DNA of 64,000 nt from Bombella pollinis (GCF_026385485.1 NZ_JANIDX010000001.1:1-64000); one strand, 5' to 3'. Positions 1 to 7,857 are shown, counted from the stretch's first letter. The notes: generated by a model not told the origin, from the sequence alone. A program made the numbers and translations.

Positions 1-150
1 TAAACCCATCCGCTGCAACGCATATTGCTGCTGCGCCGCAACCATCTTCAACCCCTCCTCTATAGGCGGTATCCCATCAGCACAAACACCCAAACCAGAC
101 ACCAAAATAAACGCCGCAAAACTCAAAATCCCCGCAACAAATCCCCGCAT
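1..150 (-). CDS. Secreted protein, N-terminal part only (cut by window edge)
   Basis: The reverse strand opens with ATG at 150 and stays open to the window edge, giving 50 residues. The start MRGFVAGILSFAAFIL, followed by VSGLGVCADG, is a typical Sec signal peptide with likely cleavage near residues 23-24. The visible mature part is short and charged (IPPIEEGLKMV) and is not recognised. The gene points away from the phage spike gene at 243. It belongs to a set of reverse-strand secreted-protein genes embedded in the tail region. Function is unknown. Confidence 0.6.
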   Translation of the reverse strand, partial: MRGFVAGILSFAAFILVSGLGVCADGIPPIEEGLKMVAAQQQYALQRMGL

Positions 151-242
151 CACAACCCCCAATAATCACAAAGTCAAAACCACCCTATCAACAAATAAAC
201 CATATTGTCACCTTAACACATCGCCAGAATATGGAGCCTACT

Positions 243-896
243 ATGCCTCTCCCCACCAACACCCCTTATCTTCGCCCTACGACGGGGAAAAATAACATTA
301 AAGGCGCGCTAGATAGCCTTATTGCCAGCCACATTAGCCAAATTGGACCTTCTATGTTGGTTCAAGTCGTGGATGTCTCGGCAGAACCAGCCTCTATCAC
401 CGGCAAAGTCACCGTCCGCCCCATGGTCCAACAACAAGACGCCCTATCACGCCCTTTAGCGCATGATATCATCCATAATGTGCCCTACCTACGCATCCAA
501 GGTGGCACATCGGCCCTCATCATCGACCCCAAACCGGGCGATATTGGCTTCATCATCATATCCGGGCGCGACCACACCCATGCCGTAACAACCCGTCAGC
601 CATCCCCACCTGCCTCATTCCGGCAATTTGCTCTACAGGATTGCGTTTATGTGGGTGGCTTTCTCAATAACGGGCCAAATCAATTCATTCAGGCCACAGA
701 GCAAGGCTGGCGCATCGTAACGCCAGGGACAGTCTCTATCGAGGCCCAAGGCGAGGTCACTATCAATGCTGCAAAATTATCAGCAAATTGCGATATCGTA
801 ACAAATGGTGACGTAAAAGCCGGCAGCATATCCCTTACACAACACACCCATAACGGGGTACAACCCGGCTCCGGCGATACCGGTCCCCCCCGATAA
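243..896 (+). CDS. Phage membrane-puncturing spike protein, Gp138/gpV-like
   Basis: This is a baseplate spike that would sit under the tail tube and pierce the host envelope. The middle region (KVTVRPMVQQQD, then GDIGFIIISGRD) resembles the OB-fold of Gp138_N/gpV-type proteins. The C-terminus alternates short beta strands (VSIEAQGEVTINAAKLS) and ends in HTHNGVQPGSGDTG, the HxH tip that binds iron in P2 gpV-type spikes. ATG 243 is preferred over ATG 231 because GGAG lies six bases before it (233-236). The baseplate genes W and J follow after an inserted reverse-strand block. Family placement rests on motif recognition. Confidence 0.82.
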   Translation: MPLPTNTPYLRPTTGKNNIKGALDSLIASHISQIGPSMLVQVVDVSAEPASITGKVTVRPMVQQQDALSRPLAHDIIHNVPYLRIQGGTSALIIDPKPGDIGFIIISGRDHTHAVTTRQPSPPASFRQFALQDCVYVGGFLNNGPNQFIQATEQGWRIVTPGTVSIEAQGEVTINAAKLSANCDIVTNGDVKAGSISLTQHTHNGVQPGSGDTGPPR

Positions 897-899
897 TTA

Positions 900-1490
900 T
901 CATTGAGGGAAAGGCATATGCCCATGCTGTGCAGTCTCGCGCATATTCTGCACAAACTCAGCTCCTTGAGCAAACTCAACCTGCTTTTGCCCACCACTCC
1001 ACACCATCGTCACAGCATGACTTTGCGCCAATGCCGCGAACAGGGCCTTCCCTTCTGCCTCACTAACATAACAGCCCCATTGCGTGCCTCGGTTAATAAT
1101 GCCGGTATAATGGAAGCTCTTTACCTCCAGACCGTTCGAAAAACGTACAGATAAAGCCGGGTCCTTAACCTCTTGACCTTTCAGCACGAACATCAAAAAC
1201 ACATCTCCGCCACGGCGTGGAGAAAAGGACAACATTACATCATCCTCAGCCAGCAAAGCCGTCAGAGTATGTTCCAACTCCAACATCTGCCACTTCCCCA
1301 CCTGAGCAAGACGCTGCCCCTCCTGCGCAGACACACCAATAGCCGCTATGCCATTGGTCGTTACATGCCCATCTTGCCCCACCTCAAGAGGGGCCTGCGC
1401 ATGGGCGATCCCCCCTGCTATGCAACACCCTACCCCTAGCATCCCCATTCTCACAGCTAAGCGTTTTAGCTTTAAGGCCCCTCGTACCAT
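900..1490 (-). CDS. Secreted protein of unknown function in the prophage tail region
   Basis: The 196-residue product begins with a basic n-region and hydrophobic core ending GGIAHAQA, a Sec signal peptide with cleavage near residue 31. The mature part contains a GKWQMLELEHTLTALLAEDD helix and several beta-like segments around DVFLMFVLKGQEV. It has no catalytic motif I recognise. The start follows a GAGGAGGGCGGAG purine tract. The gene lies 14 bases after the stop of the 51-codon gene at 1505-1660, so the two are probably one operon. It converges with the spike gene, with only three bases between stops. A prophage cargo role is inferred only. Confidence 0.65.
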   Translation of the reverse strand: MVRGALKLKRLAVRMGMLGVGCCIAGGIAHAQAPLEVGQDGHVTTNGIAAIGVSAQEGQRLAQVGKWQMLELEHTLTALLAEDDVMLSFSPRRGGDVFLMFVLKGQEVKDPALSVRFSNGLEVKSFHYTGIINRGTQWGCYVSEAEGKALFAALAQSHAVTMVWSGGQKQVEFAQGAEFVQNMRETAQHGHMPFPQ

Positions 1491-1504
1491 CTCCGCCCTC
1501 CTCT

Positions 1505-1660
1505 TTACTGCGTCACATCCTCAGCTTCATCGCTAGAGACCTCATCAATCACCTCATAATGCCGCTCCCGCGCAGCTGGCCGCTCCTCGGGATGCAATTC
1601 CTTAATCACTTCATGGGTAGGTTTGAGCGGTACATTCTTGCTATCTGACTTATCAGCCAT
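1505..1660 (-). CDS. Small acidic protein, 51 residues, unknown function
   Basis: A short open frame on the reverse strand starts MADKSDSKNVPLKPT and ends SSDEAEDVTQ. The product is very hydrophilic, rich in Glu and Asp, with no signal peptide or membrane segment. Support for a real gene is a strong AGGAG seven bases before the ATG, the tight spacing to the secreted-protein gene downstream, and coding of charged residues throughout. It could be a small cytoplasmic binding protein or regulator of the neighbouring secreted proteins. That role is a guess. Confidence 0.55.
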   Translation of the reverse strand: MADKSDSKNVPLKPTHEVIKELHPEERPAARERHYEVIDEVSSDEAEDVTQ

Positions 1661-1795
1661 ATTCCTATCTCCTTACTGTATATCAAGGTGCCCCCTCAGC
1701 TGGCCCCTTCCCAAAAGGAGATCAAGCCGCAACCTACCATAATCCTGCAAGACTGCTTTGCAGTAAGCCCAACCCTTCCCACGAAAAGGAAAAAC

Positions 1796-2179
1796 TTACC
1801 GTAGATTTTCCCGCTCACAAATACCGGAGTTCTCTAGATAAACCACCACACGTTGGTCACTTTGGACAAACGCCTCAGAGGCCCCTTTCGCATCCGCTGC
1901 AAGCTGACGAACATATTGCGCACATTGCGAACGCGGACGATGAACCACAGCCCATAGGCCATCCTTTGCCGTCCTTTCCGACAACCCCAAACGGCGCAGA
2001 TTTTGCTCATCAAACTGCAAGCCCTGCTCACTATGCCCACGATGATGAGCAGCAACAGCATTATCATGCAGTGCCTGAGACAACGACTCTGTAGGCTCAG
2101 GCTGATGGCTCAACATATCCGCGTGCGCCTCTCCAAACATCATAAGAGCCGCAACACACATAAACGCACGATAAGTCAT
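1796..2179 (-). CDS. Small secreted protein of unknown function
   Basis: The product has 127 residues from ATG 2179, which has AAGGA nine bases upstream. A TTG six bases earlier is less likely. The first 21 residues (MTYRAFMCVAALMMFGEAHA) form a signal peptide. The mature chain is His/Gln/Arg-rich with two cysteines (SQCAQY and SGICERE) that could form a disulfide in the periplasm. I recognise no family. It lies 12 bases downstream of the next secreted-protein gene on the same strand, so the two are probably co-transcribed. Confidence 0.6.
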   Translation of the reverse strand: MTYRAFMCVAALMMFGEAHADMLSHQPEPTESLSQALHDNAVAAHHRGHSEQGLQFDEQNLRRLGLSERTAKDGLWAVVHRPRSQCAQYVRQLAADAKGASEAFVQSDQRVVVYLENSGICERENLR

Positions 2180-2191
2180 ACACAAAGTTCC

Positions 2192-2548
2192 TTATTGAGG
2201 AGGCACCGCCGGCAAGGCAGGAGCATAAGCCGGATGCTCTCCAGTAACAGCGTTATCACTCTCTAAGTCTGGTTTGTAGCAATATTTTGTAACATTCCCC
2301 CCACCATCATCATAGTAGATAAACATATGAATAACAGCATCATAGCAAGGCCCACGCCTTTTATTGATGAGAACATCATACGCGTTATCAGCAATCCTTT
2401 TTTCCGAATACGCAGCATGTAGAAACTCATAAGCCCGCTGAGGGTCCACCATAAAGGTTCCATCACTCCCACGGACAAAACGCTCCTCTGCTCGCGCCAC
2501 GCCAAACAACGCCAACCCCGCCATCACGACCACCAATAAACGCATCAT
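2192..2548 (-). CDS. Small secreted protein of unknown function
   Basis: ATG 2548 is chosen because AAGGAGG stands just upstream; a longer reading from 2572 lacks such a site. The 118-residue product begins MMRLLVVVMAGLALFGVARA, a clean signal peptide of about 20 residues. The mature part has two cysteines (GPCYDA and KYCYKP), a YDDGGGNV turn, and a Pro/Ala-rich tail ending PALPAVPPQ. The two-cysteine layout resembles that of the adjacent gene, though sequence similarity is not evident. It is the first gene of the reverse-strand block inside the tail operon. Confidence 0.6.
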   Translation of the reverse strand: MMRLLVVVMAGLALFGVARAEERFVRGSDGTFMVDPQRAYEFLHAAYSEKRIADNAYDVLINKRRGPCYDAVIHMFIYYDDGGGNVTKYCYKPDLESDNAVTGEHPAYAPALPAVPPQ

Positions 2549-2594
2549 AAGCCCTCCTTCACCTTTCCTCACCTGCTACCTCACAGGACGCCCC

Positions 2595-2945
2595 ATGAAA
2601 ACCCTCTCCCTTACCTCTGATTGGGACTTATCGCTTGATAGCACCGGCAATCTCGTTGTGCTGTCTGATAAAACTGCCATTTTGCAAGATGTCTGCTCTG
2701 CCGCCCGCACATGGCTGGGGGAGGTGCTGTACGACACCGGGCAAGGCATCCCCTACGATACAGACATCCTCAATTCAGAGGTGGACATCTCCTTCTACGC
2801 CTCCGAGGTCGAGGATGCCGCGCTCTCCGTCCCCGGCGTTGCCGCTGCGACCTGCCACCTCGCCAATCCCACAAAAGAACGCCAATTACGCGGCGTTATC
2901 CTCGTAACCTTCACTGATGGAAGCACGGATTATGCCCAATTCTGA
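2595..2945 (+). CDS. Phage baseplate assembly protein W (gp25-like)
   Basis: The 116-residue protein matches the gp25/gpW baseplate wedge family in length and pattern. It has an early DWDLSLDSTGNL segment, then AILQDVCSAARTWLGEVLYD with the family's helix-turn and GEV/GE motif, and a closing beta strand GVILVTFTDGS. In contractile-tail phages this protein links the sheath to the baseplate. The gene overlaps the start of the next gene (J), so translation is probably coupled. Together with the spike and J it identifies the element as a contractile-tail phage. Confidence 0.85.
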   Translation: MKTLSLTSDWDLSLDSTGNLVVLSDKTAILQDVCSAARTWLGEVLYDTGQGIPYDTDILNSEVDISFYASEVEDAALSVPGVAAATCHLANPTKERQLRGVILVTFTDGSTDYAQF

Positions 2946-4161
2946 CTTCATAACGAACGTCCCTGCTCCCACCCTCACCGATGCAGGCTTCACCGCTCCT
3001 TCTGAGCAAGACATCCTCACCGGCGTGCTAGCGGACATGAACACCGCCCTCGGTGGCGGGGCTAATACGGCCCTCTCCACCCCTCAAGGGCAAATTGCCA
3101 TTTCAGAAACCGCTATTCTTGGCGATTTTCTATCGGCCATGCTCGCCGTCTTTAATGGCGTGGACCCCGCCTCAGCCTCCGGGCGAATGCAAGATGCTAT
3201 CGGGCGCATTTATTTTATGGAACGCCGCCCCGCCACCGCGACCACTGTTACCGTGCAAGCCACGGTGAACGCTCCCGGTCAGGTCATCAAAGCGGGCACG
3301 ATTGTAGCCCAAAGCTCAGTGGATAATACGCTCTATGCCGCCCCGCAGGATATTACCCTCCCCAACACCAACACTGCTAATTTAGAGCTTTCATGCCAAA
3401 CAGCAGGGGCCATTACATGCCCCGCCAATAGCTTAACGCTCTATCAAGCAGGGCTGGGGATTGCAGCCCTCTCTAACGCCGCCCCCGGTGCTACGGGAGC
3501 CGATGCCGAAAACCGCACGGACTTCGAGGCGCGGCGTCAAGCGAGTGTAGCGGCCAACAGCATCGGTCAGAACGCCTCTCTCATGGGCGCATTGCTTGCA
3601 CTCCCGGGCGTAACAGATGCCTTTGTGACGGATAACCCCTCCCAAACGGACATGACGCAACAGGGCGTGACCATCCCAGCAGGGGCGCAATATATCCTTG
3701 TTGAGGGCGGCAACCCGACAGATATCGGACGGGCCATCCTCAATAAAAAGCCCCCCGGCATTGCAACTGTTGGCACGCATATCGTCACCGTTCAGGATAC
3801 CAACCCGGTTTATGCGGGGAACCAGCCGTCTTACTCCTTCCATTATGACCGCCCCACCCCGGTGGCTGTCTATGTAACTATGGAGATTGCGGCGTCTGAC
3901 ACGGTGCCGAACAACGCAGCACAGCTTATTCAGCAAGCCATCATGAGCTATCTCACAACGGGGACAACACGCATTCGCATCGGCAAAACGCTCTACGCCT
4001 CACGCCTCTCAGCAGTTGTGGATGGGTTAGGTGACTGGGCAGAGGTGCTAACACTCTCTATCGGCACGGATGCCAATGCGGGCCAGAACAGGCTCACCCT
4101 ACCGATTAACCAGCTCCCCACCGTCACAGCCGATACAATCAGCGTGCAGGTGGTGACATGA
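2932..4161 (+). CDS. Phage baseplate J-like protein
   Basis: This is the 409-residue baseplate wedge protein J (gp47 family), which joins the baseplate hub to the tail fibres. Family features include TALGGGANTALSTPQGQIA near the N-terminus, a central beta domain (VTVQATVNAPGQVIKAGT), the NRTDFEARRQASVAANSIGQ segment typical of J proteins, and a C-terminal region with ALPGVTDAFV. ATG 2932 is preferred to ATG 2917 because GGAAG lies upstream at suitable spacing. It overlaps the W gene and its stop overlaps the next start as ATGA, which suggests translational coupling. Confidence 0.88.
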   Translation: MPNSDFITNVPAPTLTDAGFTAPSEQDILTGVLADMNTALGGGANTALSTPQGQIAISETAILGDFLSAMLAVFNGVDPASASGRMQDAIGRIYFMERRPATATTVTVQATVNAPGQVIKAGTIVAQSSVDNTLYAAPQDITLPNTNTANLELSCQTAGAITCPANSLTLYQAGLGIAALSNAAPGATGADAENRTDFEARRQASVAANSIGQNASLMGALLALPGVTDAFVTDNPSQTDMTQQGVTIPAGAQYILVEGGNPTDIGRAILNKKPPGIATVGTHIVTVQDTNPVYAGNQPSYSFHYDRPTPVAVYVTMEIAASDTVPNNAAQLIQQAIMSYLTTGTTRIRIGKTLYASRLSAVVDGLGDWAEVLTLSIGTDANAGQNRLTLPINQLPTVTADTISVQVVT

Positions 4162-4847
4162 TCGACATACGCGAGACCATCTTAGCGCAATATGCCAACA
4201 GCCCCGCCCTCACCGGCATTATTGGTTACTTCAATGCGGCCATAGACCCACAGAGCCTCATTGAAACCTTCCAACAACGCGTCTGGAACCCCCTTACCGC
4301 CACGGGATGGGGGCTAGATGTATGGGGCCGCATTGTTGGAGCCCAGCGCGTCCAGAAGGTCAGTCAACCGCAATTCATCGGCTTTGATGAAGCTGATGAC
4401 GGCACCAATTCAGCGCGCCCTTTTGAAGATGGCGTCTTTTATACCGGCAAGAGCATCACCGAGAATTACGCCCTCACTGATGAGGCCTTCCGGCGGCTTA
4501 TCTTCGCCAAGGCGGCAGCCAATATCTCCAACGGCTCCATCGCGCAAAGCAATGTCATCCTCATGCGGCTTTTCGGTGGGGGTGATAAGGTCATTTACCT
4601 CTCCGAGGGTACTCTCGCCGATGACTATCTCGGCTTTACAGAGGCGCGCGGCCCTACCAAAGGCCCGCAAACCTTCGAAAACGGCATCTTTTTCGGCAAC
4701 AGCTCCTTGGGGTCTGCCAATGGTACGATGACCATTTGCCACAACTGGGACCTCTCCCCCCTTGATGTCACCCTCATTCAGCAAAGCGGTGCCCTCCCCC
4801 GCCCCGCCGGTGTCCACATCCTTTATCAGCGAGTTTACATTCCATGA
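4158..4847 (+). CDS. Phage tail protein, DUF2612/gpI-like
   Basis: The 229-residue protein begins with ETILAQYANSPALTGIIGYF and carries WNPLTATGWGLDVWGRIVGA, a pattern seen in DUF2612 tail proteins that occupy the gpI position after J. Two repeated beta-like blocks follow: FIGFDEADDGTNSARPFEDG and YLGFTEARGPTKGPQTFENG. Each ends in an F-E-(D/N)-G-(V/I)-F turn. It overlaps J and the fibre gene by ATGA at both ends. It probably anchors the fibre to the baseplate. The placement comes mainly from order and the GWGLDVWGR motif. Confidence 0.75.
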   Translation: MIDIRETILAQYANSPALTGIIGYFNAAIDPQSLIETFQQRVWNPLTATGWGLDVWGRIVGAQRVQKVSQPQFIGFDEADDGTNSARPFEDGVFYTGKSITENYALTDEAFRRLIFAKAAANISNGSIAQSNVILMRLFGGGDKVIYLSEGTLADDYLGFTEARGPTKGPQTFENGIFFGNSSLGSANGTMTICHNWDLSPLDVTLIQQSGALPRPAGVHILYQRVYIP

Positions 4848-5710
4848 AACAGACCGATATCCGGCCCCTCTTCGCCACCCCGTGGGCAGAGCAGGCCGAT
4901 AGCTCCACCATTGCGACCATTCCGCAATCAGCAACCGCCATTGGCCGAGCAAGCATGGCTCTGGGCTTCCCCAAAGCGACCATGACCCCCATCGCCGCCG
5001 GTGGCGTACCGCCTTATGGCGAGGACATGAATGGCATCCTCAATATGCTCTCACGCGCGGCCCGCACAGCAGAACTAGGGATACTGCACCCTTTCTCTGC
5101 CGATTATGCCACCGCTATTAATGGCTATCCTGTAGGTGCAACCATCGCACACCCTACCATCGCAGGGCGTTTTCTCATCTGCACGGCAGACAATAACACC
5201 AACGACCCCAGCCAGAGCATGAATGGCTGGCTAGACCCGCTAGGAAATTACGCCACAGCCGCCGCCCTTCAACAGGAAACACAACGGGCGCAGGCAGCAG
5301 AGGCGGGGTTGCTACCGCTTGCTGGCGGCACCATCACCGGGCCGATTAACCGCGCAGGCGGCGGGGTTTTGCCAGAGGTGATTGGGCCGAACTTAACGGG
5401 CCGTGTGGTGATTCAGGCGTTCACAGCCACGGGGCAAACGGCATGGGGCGATGATCGCGAGGCGTGGGTTTCGTTCCCGGCCTCCTTCACACCGGGCACT
5501 GTCCCTGTAATTTCAATCGCAATTACCCGCGAAACGGGTGGGGGTTACGTCTCCCGCTTCGCTCCGATAGGCGTTTATCTCAACACCTCTACCCCACATA
5601 TCAATAATACTGGATTTTATTTTCAACCCGCCTACGTCAAAGGCGGGGAGGTTAATACCTCTGGCGGGCAGTGGACAGTGCAGGTTATCGCAATAGGAGT
5701 AATGCAATGA
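4844..5710 (+). CDS. Phage tail fibre protein (first copy)
   Basis: The 288-residue protein starts with an N-terminal baseplate-attachment region containing GGVPPYGEDMNGILNMLS, a motif common in tail fibre proteins. A middle helix (ALQQETQRAQAAEAGLLPL) and the fibre-type stretch GGTITGPINRAGGG follow. The C-terminal third is beta-rich (AWVSFPASFTPGTVPVISIA) and is likely the receptor-binding tip. Its stop overlaps the next gene (ATGA), which encodes a putative assembly chaperone. A second fibre and chaperone pair lies at 7854-9475. Confidence 0.75.
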   Translation: MKQTDIRPLFATPWAEQADSSTIATIPQSATAIGRASMALGFPKATMTPIAAGGVPPYGEDMNGILNMLSRAARTAELGILHPFSADYATAINGYPVGATIAHPTIAGRFLICTADNNTNDPSQSMNGWLDPLGNYATAAALQQETQRAQAAEAGLLPLAGGTITGPINRAGGGVLPEVIGPNLTGRVVIQAFTATGQTAWGDDREAWVSFPASFTPGTVPVISIAITRETGGGYVSRFAPIGVYLNTSTPHINNTGFYFQPAYVKGGEVNTSGGQWTVQVIAIGVMQ

Positions 5711-6129
5711 GCAATTATCAGAATCTTTATCCGGCGCGTTATTACGCCAGCTACGACCACTCAGCCAGCCAGCCGACCCCTGTTACGGGCTGGTTTGACA
5801 TGGGATTTTACAACTCCCTAGACGGATTCCCACCAGCCTCAGAGCTGCTCCCTCTCACACCAGAACAGTGGAAGAACCGATTGCCGTGCGGGCAGGCGGT
5901 AAAAGATGGCACAATCGTTCCTTACACTCCACCTCCCCCATCACTCAAAGCCCAAGCGACCTCCGCTCTGCAAGCCGCACGCCAGATTGTTTATAACAAT
6001 TACGGCATCATTGGTGAGCCTACGCCTGATAACTGGGTCGCCTACATAAAAGCCTTAATGGCTATTGTGAACGGCACCGACACCACCAGCAAAACCCTCC
6101 CCACAGCCCCTAGCGAACCAACAGCATAA
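5707..6129 (+). CDS. Putative tail fibre assembly chaperone (first copy)
   Basis: The 140-residue protein starts at ATG 5707, overlapping the fibre stop, with AGGAG upstream. Its N-terminus (YPARYYASYDHSASQPTPVTG) contains a WFDMG turn typical of small fibre-assembly proteins. Its C-terminal 55 residues (LKAQATSALQAARQIVYNNY and on) match the C-terminus of the protein at 8867-9475, including YNNYGI, DTTSK/T and ALP/TLP-EAP-type endings. The shared module next to a fibre gene in both places argues for a fibre-specific chaperone. Confidence 0.6.
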   Translation: MSNYQNLYPARYYASYDHSASQPTPVTGWFDMGFYNSLDGFPPASELLPLTPEQWKNRLPCGQAVKDGTIVPYTPPPPSLKAQATSALQAARQIVYNNYGIIGEPTPDNWVAYIKALMAIVNGTDTTSKTLPTAPSEPTA

Positions 6130-6141
6130 CAAGGAACCCCC

Positions 6142-6375
6142 ATGAATCTCTACGCTGCCTGTAGCTTCCTGCTGGCGGTGCTGGGCTTTTTGGGCGGGTT
6201 GATTTGGTACGCTAACCGGGCGGGGCGTAATAGCGCGCGCGTGGATACAAGCCAGCGCACCACGGCCAACGCCAATGCGGCCACGCAGGCCGCACACGCC
6301 ATGCTCAATGCCCGCACCAATGGCATCCGCACCGATAATCAGCTACTCGATACGCTGGATAAAGGAGCCTTCTAA
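6142..6375 (+). CDS. Putative i-spanin (Rz-like) small membrane protein
   Basis: The 77-residue product has one N-terminal membrane segment (LYAACSFLLAVLGFLGGLIW). A helical, Ala/Asn/Thr-rich part follows that would face the periplasm. The gene overlaps the start of a small lipoprotein gene by one base (TAATG). A membrane-anchored protein directly before a tiny lipoprotein, inside a phage lysis region, is the layout of Rz/Rz1 spanin pairs that fuse inner and outer membranes at lysis. The sequence is too divergent to call by family alone. AAGGA precedes the start. Confidence 0.55.
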   Translation: MNLYAACSFLLAVLGFLGGLIWYANRAGRNSARVDTSQRTTANANAATQAAHAMLNARTNGIRTDNQLLDTLDKGAF

Positions 6376-6629
6376 TGCCCAAGCGTGATTATGCCCCCGC
6401 TCTGGCAGTAGCAGCCCTCATCGCAGCGGTATTGTGCGCTCTGTTAGGCGGATGCGCAGCCCAACCCACATTGCGCCCGCTTTGCCCGCCCCTTGTGGCC
6501 TACACACCCCAAGAACAAGCCGCTCTAGCGCGCGAGCTACGCACTCATCCCGACCTCGCAGAAGTGCCGCTCTTTCTCACCGATTACGCAAATGAGCGCA
6601 AAGAGCTACGCGCGGCTTGCCCTCCATAA
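6375..6629 (+). CDS. Putative o-spanin (Rz1-like) lipoprotein
   Basis: The 84-residue protein has a hydrophobic signal segment ending in LLGGC, a lipobox with the lipidated cysteine at residue 27. The mature part of under 60 residues includes PLCPPLVAYTPQEQAALARE and ends LRAACPP. A small outer-membrane lipoprotein coupled to a membrane protein upstream is the expected o-spanin. The gene is immediately followed by a rho-independent terminator, so this ends one transcription unit of the tail/lysis operon. Confidence 0.6.
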   Translation: MPKRDYAPALAVAALIAAVLCALLGGCAAQPTLRPLCPPLVAYTPQEQAALARELRTHPDLAEVPLFLTDYANERKELRAACPP

Positions 6630-6656
6630 ACACACCACCCTGCCAGACGATACAGA

Positions 6657-6681
6657 CCGCCCCTTCAAGGGCGGTTTTTTT
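6657..6681 (+). terminator. Rho-independent terminator after the spanin pair
   Basis: A six-base-pair stem CCGCCC / GGGCGG with loop TTCAA is followed at once by seven T residues (6675-6681). It lies 28 bases after the o-spanin stop and just before the next gene at 6698, which then needs readthrough or its own promoter. Confidence 0.85.
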
Positions 6682-6697
6682 ATAGCATGAGGATAAA

Positions 6698-7000
6698 ATG
6701 ACCGACCAACTCCCCACGGCCCCGCCCTATGCGCCGCTTAATGAGCGCGTGGCAGCGTTAGAGGCCGTACAGGCACGCCATGATGACGACATCACAAAGC
6801 TTAGCGACAAAATCGACAATCTCGCCCGTGAACAACGCGCAGGGATTGAGGCATTAAGCAACCAGATTGCCGCCACTATCTCCACACGCTCCCGCCTCAT
6901 TACCGCCGCCATCACAGGCAGCGCGGCCTTTGGCGGTGGCGTAGCAGTGGGGCTGTATCAGCTTATTCATACGCTCAACCCTCATCTTTTCGGAGGGTAA
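6698..7000 (+). CDS. Coiled-coil, tail-anchored membrane protein (XhlA- or holin-like)
   Basis: The 100-residue product has an N-terminal heptad-rich region (LNERVAALEAVQARHDDDI, then KLSDKIDNLAREQRAGIEAL) predicted as coiled coil. One C-terminal membrane helix (LITAAITGSAAFGGGVAVGL) follows. Coiled coil followed by a single membrane anchor is the layout of XhlA-type lysis proteins and some holins. Its position directly before a hydrolase-like gene supports a lysis role. AGGAT precedes the ATG. The name stays provisional. Confidence 0.5.
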   Translation: MTDQLPTAPPYAPLNERVAALEAVQARHDDDITKLSDKIDNLAREQRAGIEALSNQIAATISTRSRLITAAITGSAAFGGGVAVGLYQLIHTLNPHLFGG

Positions 7001-7003
7001 AGC

Positions 7004-7432
7004 ATGGGCCAGACCGACAGCCGCCCCCGCGGCATCCGCAATAACAACCCCGGCAATCTCAACTTTGCCCACCAACCCGGCGCGGTGCTAGAGCCGGGGC
7101 CTAACGCACGCTTTGCACGCTTCCCCACGCCAGAGGCGGGGCTTGAGGCCCTGCGTGACCAGCTTGCCCGCTACATCCTACGCGACCATATCGACACCGT
7201 AACGGGCATCATCAGCAAGTGGGCCCCCCCGACCGAGAATGACACCTCATCTTACATTGAGGGCGTGTCTCACAGCCTCGGCGTGGAGCCTGATGAGACG
7301 CTCGGACAACCCACGCCCCGCTTACTCTCTGGCCTCATGAACGCCATTATCCGCTTCGAAAACGGCCAGAACCCCTATGGTGGCTTGGTGCTTCAAGTGG
7401 CGTCAGACATGCAGAAGGACGTTATGACATGA
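7004..7432 (+). CDS. Phage hydrolase-like or virion protein with GIRNNNPGN motif
   Basis: The 142-residue protein opens with PRGIRNNNPGNLNFAHQPG, hallmark of a phage family annotated variously as structural protein or endolysin-like. Further family features are FARFPTPEAGLEALRDQLAR and ISKWAPPTENDTSSYIEGVS. These resemble the substrate-groove segments of lysozyme-fold proteins that recognise peptidoglycan. A GGAGGG site lies seven bases upstream. The position between a coiled-coil membrane protein and the second fibre cassette fits lysis or cell-wall penetration. Enzymatic activity is inferred, not shown. Confidence 0.6.
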   Translation: MGQTDSRPRGIRNNNPGNLNFAHQPGAVLEPGPNARFARFPTPEAGLEALRDQLARYILRDHIDTVTGIISKWAPPTENDTSSYIEGVSHSLGVEPDETLGQPTPRLLSGLMNAIIRFENGQNPYGGLVLQVASDMQKDVMT

Positions 7433-7857
7433 TGCCATGTTCGGCGCGCTCCCTTTACCCTTCTAACGAAGCCACCATCCAAACTTTCCCCAGCAAGAAC
7501 CGGGGCGATGCGTTGGATTACAGCCTCTATCTTAGCCCGTTCTGCTGCGATCCGGGCGAGACTGTCATCCGCCTTACGGTGGATGTGCCACAAAATACGG
7601 GTCTGACGCTGCTATGGTCCGCCCTCTCAAGCACACTCGCCACCATCGGGCTGCAAGGGGGAACCCCCGGCACACAGAGCATCACCATGACGCTCGAGAC
7701 CAGCACAGGCCGCCGTTATGTCCGCACCTTACGCATCACCGTGTTGGATGATGCCGGGTCGGTCGATGCTGTGCAGGCCAGCCTTCCTCCGCCTGACCAT
7801 GCGGCCATCCAGCCCGATAACCTCACCCTCCCTGATGGAAGGATTCTCACCCTATGA
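7429..7857 (+). CDS. Phage fibre-tail adaptor-like beta-sandwich protein
   Basis: The 142-residue protein has the pattern IQTFPSKNRGDALDYSLYLS, then ETVIRLTVDVPQNTGLTLLW and TGRRYVRTLRITVLDD. This Ig-like beta-sandwich layout is seen in phage fibre-tail adaptor proteins with xTFxAKxPxDxLDYxxD-type starts. It overlaps the hydrolase-like gene by ATGA upstream and the second fibre gene by ATGA downstream. It probably bridges the second fibre to the virion. The family call is from pattern memory and is moderate. Confidence 0.55.
   Translation: MMPCSARSLYPSNEATIQTFPSKNRGDALDYSLYLSPFCCDPGETVIRLTVDVPQNTGLTLLWSALSSTLATIGLQGGTPGTQSITMTLETSTGRRYVRTLRITVLDDAGSVDAVQASLPPPDHAAIQPDNLTLPDGRILTL

Noticed and set aside
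3433..3936. A 167-codon reverse-strand frame inside the baseplate J gene
   Set aside because: The opposite strand holds the J-protein signature region, and the reverse product is Arg/Cys/Gly-rich without a domain.
4410..4952. A 180-codon reverse-strand frame across the DUF2612-like and first fibre genes
   Set aside because: It spans two well-supported overlapping phage genes and has no start signal or known motif.
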